Shown: piece after piece, positions 1 to 5,788 of the stretch | Numbering within the stretch: the stretch's first letter is position 1 | Layout of the letters: each line of letters opens with the position of its first letter | Source: CAZNUM01 sp964539305 | Lineage (GTDB): Bacteria > Fidelibacterota > Marinisomatia > Marinisomatales > TCS55 | DNA length: 23,422 nucleotides | NCBI GenBank assembly: GCA_964539305.1 | Contig: CAZIIM010000029.1 | Location: 1-23,422, forward strand | Direction: 5' to 3' | The notes under the pieces: generated by a model | What the model was told of the DNA's origin: nothing | The model's database searches: none | What the model saw: only the letters and a program-made list of their open reading frames with translations | Position numbers and translations under genes: made by a program

Positions 1-1
1 T

Positions 2-514
2 CTGAGTTACCACAACATGGCCCGGTTCTTGGCACCGGATCAGGTAGCCGGTGTGGAATATTTGATTCAGGCCGGTTATGCCGACCCTGACCGTATCGGC
101 GCCTGGGGTTGGAGTGGTGGAGGTTACTTTACCGGTCTAATGCTCACAAAAAACACCGATTATTTTCAGGTGGGCGTGGCCGTGGCGCCGGTAATGGATT
201 TTCGACTGTACGATACAATCTATACGGAACGCACCATGGGATTGCCTAGTGAAAACAAGGATGGTTACGATTCTACATCGGTATTCACGTACGTAAACCA
301 ATTCAAGGGAAAACTCCTGGTGTTGCACGGGACAGGCGATGACAACGTCCACTACCAGAATACGATGCAGCTGGTGGAAGAGTTCATTAAGGCGGACAAA
401 CCACTGGATATGTTTCTCTATCCTAACCGGAACCATGGGATGGGCGGAGGAAAAGGGAATGCCCGCAGACACCTCTTTGAAAAGATGTTCTCCTATTTTC
501 AGGAGCATCTTTAA
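2..514 (+). CDS. S9 family peptidase (prolyl oligopeptidase/DPP-IV type), C-terminal part
   Basis: This is the C-terminal catalytic part of a serine peptidase of the alpha/beta-hydrolase fold; the 5' end lies outside the window and the frame is open from base 2. The nucleophile elbow GWSGGG (bases about 109-123) replaces the more usual GWSYGG of dipeptidyl peptidase IV. The acidic residue lies in GTGDDNVH and the catalytic histidine in NRNHGM, in the order and spacing expected for Ser-Asp-His of family S9. Known members are secreted or periplasmic and remove dipeptides from peptide N-termini. The signal peptide and beta-propeller are not visible here, so location and exact subfamily are inferred. 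It ends with TAA at 512-514, followed by a small hairpin. Confidence 0.93.
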   Translation: MSYHNMARFLAPDQVAGVEYLIQAGYADPDRIGAWGWSGGGYFTGLMLTKNTDYFQVGVAVAPVMDFRLYDTIYTERTMGLPSENKDGYDSTSVFTYVNQFKGKLLVLHGTGDDNVHYQNTMQLVEEFIKADKPLDMFLYPNRNHGMGGGKGNARRHLFEKMFSYFQEHL

Positions 515-516
515 TT

Positions 517-534
517 CCCGGTATTGTCACCGGG
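517..534 (+). terminator. Short hairpin after the S9 peptidase
   Basis: CCCGGT (517-522) pairs with ACCGGG (529-534) around a 6-nt loop, starting two bases after the stop codon. No clear T-run follows, so a role as a terminator is only possible. A second small GCCCC/GGGGC hairpin follows at 555-572. Confidence 0.3.
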
Positions 535-567
535 GTGTACCTGTTGTAATTTCAGCCCCGTTTTATT

Positions 568-632
568 GGGGCCGTAGCTTCCGACCCTGACACTTCGTGT
601 CCAGGGTACGGGACAAGCAACTTCGCTACGGC
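568..632 (+). repeat. tRNA-Ala 5' fragment merged with a nested palindrome
   Basis: GGGGCCGTAGCT at 568-579 exactly repeats the first 12 bases of the intact tRNA-Ala that starts at 660. The fragment then runs into a nested inverted repeat. GCCGTAGC (571-578) pairs with GCTACGGC (625-632), and inside it CCCTGACAC (585-593) pairs with GTGTCCAGGG (597-606) with one bulged base around a TTC loop. The whole can fold as one long hairpin just upstream of the tRNA. It resembles the tRNA-fragment-plus-palindrome arrangement found after tRNA-Leu. It could be a REP-like element or the scar of an insertion; no reading frame is apparent. Confidence 0.6.
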
Positions 633-659
633 AATATGATCAAGATCATTAAAAAATTT

Positions 660-732
<73 letters not shown>

Positions 733-753
733 CAAGGCGTAACTGCCTTATAT

Positions 754-798
754 AAAAGAGCTTAGAAGTATTACCATCGTACGATCTAAGCTCTTTTT
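754..798 (+). terminator. Rho-independent terminator after tRNA-Ala
   Basis: A 13-bp perfect stem, AAAAGAGCTTAGA (754-766) with TCTAAGCTCTTTT (785-797), ends in a run of five T. The 18-nt loop contains most of the palindrome ATCGTACGAT (776-785). A smaller AAGGC/GCCTT hairpin (734-749) lies between the tRNA and this terminator. Because the stem is flanked by A and T runs, it could end transcription from either side. Confidence 0.85.
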
Positions 799-1113
799 GC
801 TTATATCATAGTGCTAGATGACCGGATTAAACCCTATTCCGGTGCATAGTACTGGAAAAACTATTTTATTCACTAATCCATTAAGTGACTTCATCGATAT
901 TATTAAATGCTTCGAAGATACCACCTCTATTTACCAGGGTGATAGTTGCGTTACATTGATTTAATTATTGCGATCGGTTCTCTCCGATAGAACGATGTAT
1001 TAATAATTCACTTTTATTAGTACGGCAAGGTCATTCCACCATTAATATAATTAGGAGGTTGTACTCCGGTATTCTAACTTGTACCGAGCAACCAATAAAA
1101 AAAGGAGGGTTAA
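799..1113. other. AT-rich intergenic leader with small hairpins
   Basis: No convincing gene lies in these 315 bases. Short inverted repeats are visible: ACCGGA/TCCGGT (821-843), ATCGG/CCGAT (973-988) and TAATAA/TTATTA (about 1001-1019). A compound hairpin follows, with GGTTG (1057-1061) pairing CAACC (1089-1093) outside CGGTA/TACCG (1067-1086). The last ends 9 bases before a strong ribosome-binding site and may structure the leader of the next gene. No known riboswitch is recognised. Confidence 0.4.
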
Positions 1114-1476
1114 ATGAACCTGAAACTCATTTTCACAATCTACGGAGGGTACAGCATTTTAATGGGTGCCGCTTTTGTCTTCATTCCTGCGCTGGTGATT
1201 CAAGGTGCCGGGCTTGAACCGAACTCAGGACTCATCGCGACTCAGCAGGCCTGGGGTACATATATTCTGGGACTAGGTTTCATTGCTTTCAGTCTGCGAA
1301 ATGCCGATTCTGACGAGAACTTAATAGGACCAGCAAAGGGTATAATGATCACCGCATTACTGATTACATTGATAACGCTGTATCACTTGATCCAGGGGTT
1401 TTCCGGACCCCCGATCTTTATAAATATCTTGGTACAGGGTTTAACCTGCATCGGAATCTTCCTTAAAACGAAGTAG
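1114..1476 (+). CDS. Small four-helix membrane protein, function unknown
   Basis: A 120-residue, almost entirely hydrophobic protein with about four predicted membrane helices (roughly residues 5-28, 44-60, 75-93 and 98-117). One polar loop, RNADSDENLIGPAKG, lies near the middle. The start is well supported: AGGAGG (1103-1108) sits 5 bases before the ATG. The size and four-helix layout resemble small DoxX- or DUF4345-type membrane proteins, but no diagnostic motif is visible and no function can be assigned. It is preceded by a long structured leader and followed by its own terminator, so it is probably a single-gene transcript. Confidence 0.8.
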   Translation: MNLKLIFTIYGGYSILMGAAFVFIPALVIQGAGLEPNSGLIATQQAWGTYILGLGFIAFSLRNADSDENLIGPAKGIMITALLITLITLYHLIQGFSGPPIFINILVQGLTCIGIFLKTK

Positions 1477-1540
1477 AGTTGGGATCGTCGGGGAAATGAT
1501 TCTATGAATGGAATTTGATTCCTATAACCTAATGGATTAG

Positions 1541-1578
1541 AAACCGCCGGATTAGTGAATACAGATCTGGCGGTTTTT
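1541..1578 (+). terminator. Rho-independent terminator
   Basis: AAACCGCCGG (1541-1550) pairs with CTGGCGGTTT (1567-1576) with one G-T pair, a 16-nt loop and a run of five T. It ends the transcript of the small membrane protein at 1114-1476. Confidence 0.85.
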
Positions 1579-1646
1579 ATTTATTCCAGTGTAGCTTTCC
1601 TGCCACCAATTTCAAATACAAACCTAAATTTTCCTGGAAGTAGTAA

Positions 1647-1853
1647 ATGGATGATACATCATTACTGGTATGGGGACTAATCTTCGGTGCGATTGGTCTG
1701 GGGTATATGGTCTATGGCAAACGTCAAAAGCGGGCGATTGCCTTTTTGGCGGGAGTGGCCCTCATTGGCATGTCCTACTTTATTTCCAATGTTTTTGGAT
1801 TGGTCCTTCTGGGGGCGATTCTGATGGCACTGCCCTTTTTCCTTAAAATATAA
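1647..1853 (+). CDS. Small three-helix membrane protein
   Basis: A 68-residue protein made almost wholly of hydrophobic segments: residues about 5-22, 29-48 and 49-66, with a basic loop YGKRQKR after the first helix. The pattern (a D/S-rich start, GxxGxGYxVYGKxQ, YFISN and a final LMALPFF) matches a widespread family of about 70-residue bacterial membrane proteins. Databases often label that family loosely as amino acid transport protein, but no experimental function is known to me. The ribosome-binding site is weak (GGAAG upstream of the ATG). It ends 76 bases before the next gene and could be co-transcribed with it. Confidence 0.78.
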   Translation: MDDTSLLVWGLIFGAIGLGYMVYGKRQKRAIAFLAGVALIGMSYFISNVFGLVLLGAILMALPFFLKI

Positions 1854-1929
1854 TTCCTTTCCTAAAAGCTGTGAATAAAGAGAAAAGAGTGTAACTTCTG
1901 GCCTCCTGAATTATTAGTGCGGGAATACT

Positions 1930-2493
1930 ATGGCTGAAAAACAAACGAAGACAATTCAAGACAAAAACAACGCGGCACCCCTGTTTCAAATTCTGGCCAG
2001 TGAACAGCAGATTCTGCAGCGCACGGATCAGAAAGCTTTCACGCTCATGTCCATCCTGGGTGTCTTCATGGTGTTTTTTATTGTCCATTTCCTGAAGGTT
2101 CAGATGGACTGGTTCAAGTTTGTGATGGTTTTGATTTATTTTTCTTCCGCCCTGATTGCCATCATTAACCTTGTCATGGTGATCGTTCCACGTGTCCGGA
2201 AGGAAGCACCTTCAGGAGAAACCAAAGAAATCAATGCCACATTTTTCTCCGGCATCAGTCAGTTCAAATCTCCGACAGAATATGCCGATTACCTGGAGGA
2301 CATCTCCACCGACCCAAAAAAGATCTACCAAATGTTTGCCACCCAGCTGTATGCATTGGGCCAGATTAACAGCTATAAAAATAAAGCGCTGAAACGGGCG
2401 ATCGTCTTTTTTGCCACTGCCATTATCTCCGAACTGCTCATTATCATGTCCATGGCCTGGGCCCGGGCATTACCTTATTTATTCCCCCACTGA
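1930..2493 (+). CDS. Pycsar effector-like (PycTM/DUF5706-like) membrane protein
   Basis: This 187-residue protein has two close N-terminal membrane helices (about 37-55 and 63-87), a cytoplasmic middle and a third C-terminal helix (about 157-178). Conserved-looking points are TDQKA (32-36) before helix 1, FFSGI (105-109), SPTEY (114-118) and a long helix with QLYALGQIN...KNKALKRA (139-157) leading into the last membrane segment. This order matches my recollection of the PycTM family. PycTM is the membrane effector of Pycsar anti-phage defence, activated by cCMP or cUMP from a partner cyclase to damage the inner membrane. No pyrimidine cyclase gene is visible next to it. Its stop TGA overlaps the ATG of the collagen-like lipoprotein by 1 nt, so the two are translationally coupled. 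The family call rests on motif recognition only; a non-defence role is possible. Confidence 0.72.
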   Translation: MAEKQTKTIQDKNNAAPLFQILASEQQILQRTDQKAFTLMSILGVFMVFFIVHFLKVQMDWFKFVMVLIYFSSALIAIINLVMVIVPRVRKEAPSGETKEINATFFSGISQFKSPTEYADYLEDISTDPKKIYQMFATQLYALGQINSYKNKALKRAIVFFATAIISELLIIMSMAWARALPYLFPH

Positions 2494-3038
2494 TGCGCAT
2501 CCTTTTGTTCATTCTTTGCCTTGGATTGGCGGGATGCCTGCCACAATCCGTTCCAGGACCTGAAGGTCCACCGGGACAACCGGGGCCCGTCGGGCCTCCG
2601 GGGCCCCCAGGGGAACCGGGTCCGCCTGGCCCTCCGGGGATAAGCGCAGATACCACGATGCTGAATCAATTAAAAGAACAGGTGCGACGCCTGGAACAGA
2701 AGCTCGCGGAAAAGACGCCCCCGTCCCAAAAAGACCGAATTGTCAGTTCGGTTTATTTCACCTTCGGAATTGCACCTCCAGTGATGGGATTTGCTGCCCT
2801 CACCGCCAGGGGTAAACTCTATACGATGGAGAATAAAAATCCCCTCATCGTTGGCGATACATTTAAATATTTAACCCGGATTGACGATAAAGATGATTTT
2901 ATTTCACTGAGTATTCTTCAGGGTGCCGAGGGTACGAAGGAATTTTTTCTGGCCATGACCGCCTCCGGCAATTATTACATTTCTGAAGATCTGAAAACCT
3001 GGACTAAGAAAGGATCCCTCAATCTGAACCAGAACTGA
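2493..3038 (+). CDS. Lipoprotein with collagen-like Gly-X-Y repeat and coiled coil
   Basis: A 181-residue predicted lipoprotein: hydrophobic signal, lipobox LAGC, and acylated Cys at residue 15. It is followed by ten uninterrupted Gly-X-Y triplets (residues 22-51), very rich in proline (GPP, GEP, GPV types). Next comes a heptad-like coiled coil (about 55-73, LNQLKEQVRRLEQKL) and a roughly 100-residue C-terminal domain that I do not recognise. Bacterial collagen-like tracts followed by coiled coils generally form trimers, so a trimeric stalk anchored by lipid is likely. It is translationally coupled to the Pycsar-like protein (overlap TGATG at 2491-2495). The triplets are unusually GC-rich compared with flanking DNA and create long spurious frames on the other strand. 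Confidence 0.88.
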   Translation: MRILLFILCLGLAGCLPQSVPGPEGPPGQPGPVGPPGPPGEPGPPGPPGISADTTMLNQLKEQVRRLEQKLAEKTPPSQKDRIVSSVYFTFGIAPPVMGFAALTARGKLYTMENKNPLIVGDTFKYLTRIDDKDDFISLSILQGAEGTKEFFLAMTASGNYYISEDLKTWTKKGSLNLNQN

Positions 3039-3067
3039 ACAGAACTCAACTTCTGTTGGGAACTTTT
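3038..3067 (+). terminator. Hairpin after the collagen-like gene
   Basis: AACAGAA (3038-3044) pairs with TTCTGTT (3051-3057) around CTCAAC, immediately after the stop codon. TTTT (3064-3067) follows after six bases. The stem is AT-rich and the T-run offset, so it is a weak or partial terminator at best. Confidence 0.35.
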
Positions 3068-3108
3068 AAGAACGTGTAATGTATCTGAAACCCTGAAAAG
3101 AGAAAGTT

Positions 3109-3447
3109 TTGCCAAGGATAAACCCTAAAACCAGTTCCATTGTTTATTCAACGGATCCGGATTTTCGTCCAGACGTTTCCGAACCGGAACCACCTGATGT
3201 ATCACCGGATCGACAGGAATTGCGTCTTCATTTGGATCGTCGTGGGGGCGGGAAGGTGGTCACCATCATCCGCGGTTTTCAGGGATCATCGCAGGACCTG
3301 CTTGACCTGGCACGGTCCTTGAAAAAGTATTTAGGTACGGGCGGCAGCGTTAAAAATGGGGAAATCCTGATCCAGGGCGCCGTACGGGATCAAACCATGG
3401 AATATTTACGACAGAAACAATTTCGGGTAAAAAAGGCGGGAGGCTGA
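3109..3447 (+). CDS. yciH: SUI1/eIF1 family translation factor homologue
   Basis: A 112-residue protein with a disordered, Pro/Asp-rich N-terminus (1-40) and a complete SUI1 domain (about 42-112). Typical features are KVVTIIRGF, then the helix with DLARSLKKYLGTGGSVKNGEI and the ending IQGAVRDQTMEYLRQKQFRVKKAGG, cited here in pieces. The domain is the one in eukaryotic eIF1 and bacterial YciH, which bind the small ribosomal subunit and influence start-codon selection. The protein is cytoplasmic. Translation starts at TTG 3109, since no ATG/GTG fits and the purine-rich AAAAGAGAAAG lies just upstream. It lies 44 bases before the selenoprotein gene, so the two may share a transcript. Confidence 0.9.
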   Translation: MPRINPKTSSIVYSTDPDFRPDVSEPEPPDVSPDRQELRLHLDRRGGGKVVTIIRGFQGSSQDLLDLARSLKKYLGTGGSVKNGEILIQGAVRDQTMEYLRQKQFRVKKAGG

Positions 3448-3491
3448 ATTTGATCGGTTGGGTTGATCCGCAAGAGAGAATAAATTCCGGT

Positions 3492-4628
3492 ATGAAAAAG
3501 CTGCGTTTTCTCATCCCTTTACTCCTGGTGGCCGGGTTCTGGTCCTGTTCCAAGGACAGTGTCCCTAAAAAGGTTACCCTGCTCGTAACCAGTAATGTGA
3601 GGGGTCAGTTAGACCCCTGTGGGTGAAAGTCTCACCCCCTGGGCGGTCTGCCCAGACGAGCCACTTACATTCAGAACCTTCGAAAGGAGGGGATTGACCC
3701 CGTGATCCTGGATGCAGGCGATGCTTTTTTTGACAATTATTTTCTGATTCCCGGAAGGGAAGCCTCTGCCAAACTGAAAGCCTGGGCTGTTTTAAATGGC
3801 TGCGACACCATGGGCTACAACATTTTCAATGTGGGACGATACGATCTCGCCGCCGGTTTGAACTTTTTAAATCAGCTCCAGGATTCAACAAAAGCCCAGT
3901 TTATTTCGGCTAATATTTACAATGCTGGTACCGACCAACTTTATTTTAAACCCCATATCATCCTGGAACGTAACGGTATTAAGATCGGCATCACGGGTCT
4001 GACGACGGCGATTCCCTCTGCCGTGAAAGAGTTGGAAATAAAAGATTTCCTGGCCCGGGGGCAGGCAGAGGTGGATACACTAGCGAAACAGGCGGATATT
4101 GTTGTTGTCCTGTTAAATGCACCGCGGGTAGAGGTGATGAAGGCTCAGAAAGCCTTTAAAAATGCCAACTATATTTTCGCCAGTCGTGAAACCAGCCGGA
4201 CCCGTCCGGAATTGCCCCAGTCGAAGGAAGGACCCTTACTGTATTCATTCAATATTCAGGGGAAATACCTGGGACGGTTTGACATCGTTATAAATAATCC
4301 ACAAAATCCTTTAAGAGACGTGACCAGTGCCCGGCTTGCTTACACCATGGTGACCAAACGGCTCGAAAATCTGCAGAAACGGGATCCCAACAGATCTTTG
4401 GAAGATATTTACAAAGACAAGCCCAACATCCTGAAAATGATTTCCTCTTATCGGGAAAAATTAAGTGAATCCCAATCTACCCTGAATCAGGCCCTGAATA
4501 CGTCCACCTACACCCTTGTTCCTCTGAGCAGCAAGATTGAAAGTGAGCCGTCCCTGCTGACTTACGTAGATCAGACACTGAAAACCTGCTCTGACCTTGA
4601 CAAGCAGGCCCTTTCAGGAAAGCTTTAG
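3492..4628 (+). CDS. Selenoprotein: UshA/5'-nucleotidase-like lipoprotein with in-frame UGA (Sec45)
   Basis: The frame opens at ATG 3492 and meets TGA at 3624-3626 (codon 45), then continues open to TAG 4626-4628, giving 378 residues if TGA is read as selenocysteine. Sequence on both sides of the TGA belongs to one conserved block: SNVRGQLDPCG-U-KSHPLGGLPRRATYI, then VILDAGDAFF. Homologues in the metallophosphatase/5'-nucleotidase (UshA-like) family carry Cys-Gly-Cys before the PLGGLxRR segment, so Sec replaces the second Cys. A SECIS hairpin follows directly. An N-terminal hydrophobic signal ends in FWSC (Cys19), suggesting a lipoprotein facing the periplasm. The usual DxHG metal motif is replaced by NVRG, so ordinary nucleotidase activity is doubtful; LDAGD and NVGRYDL remain. 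The gene leads a tight cluster with rhodanese and MauE-like genes. A conventional caller would keep only 3702-4628. Confidence 0.9.
3624..3655 (+). promoter_or_regulatory. Bacterial SECIS element with recoded UGA
   Basis: TGA 3624-3626 is followed by the hairpin CTGGGC (3639-3644), loop GGTCT (3645-3649), GCCCAG (3650-3655). The loop sequence GGUCU and a short GC stem are hallmarks of SelB-binding SECIS hairpins such as that of Escherichia coli fdhF. The distance from the UGA to the loop GGU is 18 bases, the same as I recall for fdhF. It lies inside the coding region, where it also encodes L-G-G-L-P-R. Confidence 0.9.
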
Positions 4629-4629
4629 A

Positions 4630-5106
4630 ATGCAGCGCCTTCTGACACCGATCGGTCAGGCCATTATCCTGGCCGCAGTTTCCGTTATTATTGGACTCGG
4701 TCTCAATGCAGTGCGGTCCGATTCCATTCCCTTGCTGGCAAAGCAGCTGGAAGAAACCACAACCCTGGAGGAACCGGCAGCAGGCCCGATTCTGGTGGCC
4801 GTAAACCTGGCCCAGGCCAAGCAACTGTACGACGATGGGGTTATTTTCATTGATGCCCGGAGCGAAGAATATTACGATGAAGGTCATATTGCAGGTGCCT
4901 GGAAGGGTGGATTTCTTCTGGAACTGGCGTATAACCTGGAAGAAAAACAGGGGAAGGATGGACCCATTGTGGTCTATTGCAGCGATGACGGCTGCGGCGA
5001 CAGCGAAGACATGGCTTACGATCTCCAGGCCCAGGGATTTACGCGCATTTACGTTTTCAAGGGCGGATGGCAGGAATGGGTCCAAGCCGGGTACCCCACG
5101 GAGTAA
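4630..5106 (+). CDS. Membrane-anchored rhodanese-like sulfurtransferase
   Basis: A 158-residue protein with one N-terminal membrane helix (about 8-27), a linker, and a single rhodanese domain (about 55-158). Characteristic points are FIDARSEEYYDEGHIAGA (73-90), the active-site Cys117 in VVYCSDDGCGDS, and the terminal FKGGWQEWVQAGYP. The catalytic loop holds a second cysteine (Cys122) five residues later, which is unusual for simple thiosulfate sulfurtransferases and could form a disulfide or polysulfide pair. Orientation by the N-terminal helix suggests a periplasm-facing domain. ATG 4630 is preferred over an in-frame upstream TTG at 4597, because AGGAAAG precedes it at good spacing and it starts one base after the selenoprotein stop. 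Confidence 0.92.
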   Translation: MQRLLTPIGQAIILAAVSVIIGLGLNAVRSDSIPLLAKQLEETTTLEEPAAGPILVAVNLAQAKQLYDDGVIFIDARSEEYYDEGHIAGAWKGGFLLELAYNLEEKQGKDGPIVVYCSDDGCGDSEDMAYDLQAQGFTRIYVFKGGWQEWVQAGYPTE

Positions 5107-5109
5107 GGC

Positions 5110-5562
5110 ATGAAAAAAGACTGGAAAACATGGATCGTTGTGGTGAGTCGTCTTTTATTGGGCTCTGTCTTTATCTACGCCAGTGTGGATAAAATCGCCC
5201 ATCCGGCGGCTTTTGCGGAAGCGGTGGGAAATTACCACATGCTGCCCTGGGGACTCGAAAATTTAATGGGGTTGATTCTACCCTGGGTGGAACTGTTGGC
5301 GGGGATTGGTCTCATCGTTGGAGTGATGGTGGATGGTTCCGTTCTGGTGATTACACTCATGATGATCGTCTTTATTCTGGCAATTTCCCAAGCCATGGCC
5401 CGGGGAATCGACATAGAATGTGGTTGTTTTTCCGTTTCTGAACCGGGAGGGGCCAAGGTAGGTTTTCTGCGTCTGTTTGAAGATTTTATTTATCTGGGGC
5501 TGGCACTGATTATTCTGAACCGGAAAGAACGCTGGTTGGAATTCTTTCCAAAATCCGATTGA
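5110..5562 (+). CDS. MauE/DoxX-like redox-associated membrane protein
   Basis: A 150-residue protein with four predicted membrane helices (about 9-26, 50-72, 76-95 and 119-137). It shows the DoxX/MauE signature: an N-terminal RLLLGSVFIYASVDKIAHP, WVELLAGIGLIVG in helix 2, and the motif DIECGCF (101-107) with Cys104 and Cys106 in the last loop. MauE-type proteins are thought to help disulfide chemistry in exported proteins, and DoxX relatives handle sulfur compounds. The CGC motif here parallels the CG-Sec motif of the first gene in the cluster. The ATG lies three bases after the rhodanese stop, so the genes are almost certainly one operon. The operon ends here: tRNA-Gly begins 40 bases on. 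Confidence 0.88.
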   Translation: MKKDWKTWIVVVSRLLLGSVFIYASVDKIAHPAAFAEAVGNYHMLPWGLENLMGLILPWVELLAGIGLIVGVMVDGSVLVITLMMIVFILAISQAMARGIDIECGCFSVSEPGGAKVGFLRLFEDFIYLGLALIILNRKERWLEFFPKSD

Positions 5563-5601
5563 ACACTCTAAAGAGAATGCCTTAAATTAAACACCCCGTT
5601 T

Positions 5602-5674
5602 GCGAGAGTAGCTCAGCTGGTAGAGCACAACCTTGCCAAGGTTGGGGTCGCGGGTTCGAACCCCGTCTCTCGCT
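5602..5674 (+). tRNA. tRNA-Gly (anticodon GCC)
   Basis: The acceptor stem is GCGAGAG (5602-5608) with CTCTCGC (5667-5673) and discriminator T5674. The D stem is GCTC/GAGC. The anticodon stem CAACC/GGTTG encloses TTGCCAA, anticodon GCC. The T arm is CGGGTTCGAACCCCG. CCA is not encoded. Confidence 0.96.
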
Positions 5675-5677
5675 CGA

Positions 5678-5710
5678 AAAAGCTCTGTTCTGCAGGGCTT
5701 TTTACTTTTT
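5678..5710 (+). terminator. Rho-independent terminator after tRNA-Gly
   Basis: AAAAGCTCTG (5678-5687) pairs with CAGGGCTTTT (5693-5702) with one G-T pair and loop TTCTG, followed by a T-rich tract to 5710. It probably ends the selenoprotein-cluster/tRNA-Gly transcript. Confidence 0.85.
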
Positions 5711-5788
5711 AAGACCTCTTTTTGGTTTATCCCCCTTTTCCGGATTATATTTTAGAAATTAATCGAACCATTCCAGGAGTACATACCC

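Noticed and set aside
2444..2669. Gly/Pro-rich frames antisense to the collagen-like repeat
   Set aside because: They are mirror products of the GC-rich Gly-X-Y codons; the plus-strand gene has a lipobox, coiled coil and 1-nt coupling to its upstream neighbour.
3492..3626. Reading the TGA at 3624 as a frameshift, nonsense mutation or pseudogene
   Set aside because: The frame is unbroken on both sides, the conserved block continues without indel, the TGA replaces a family Cys, and a SECIS hairpin follows.
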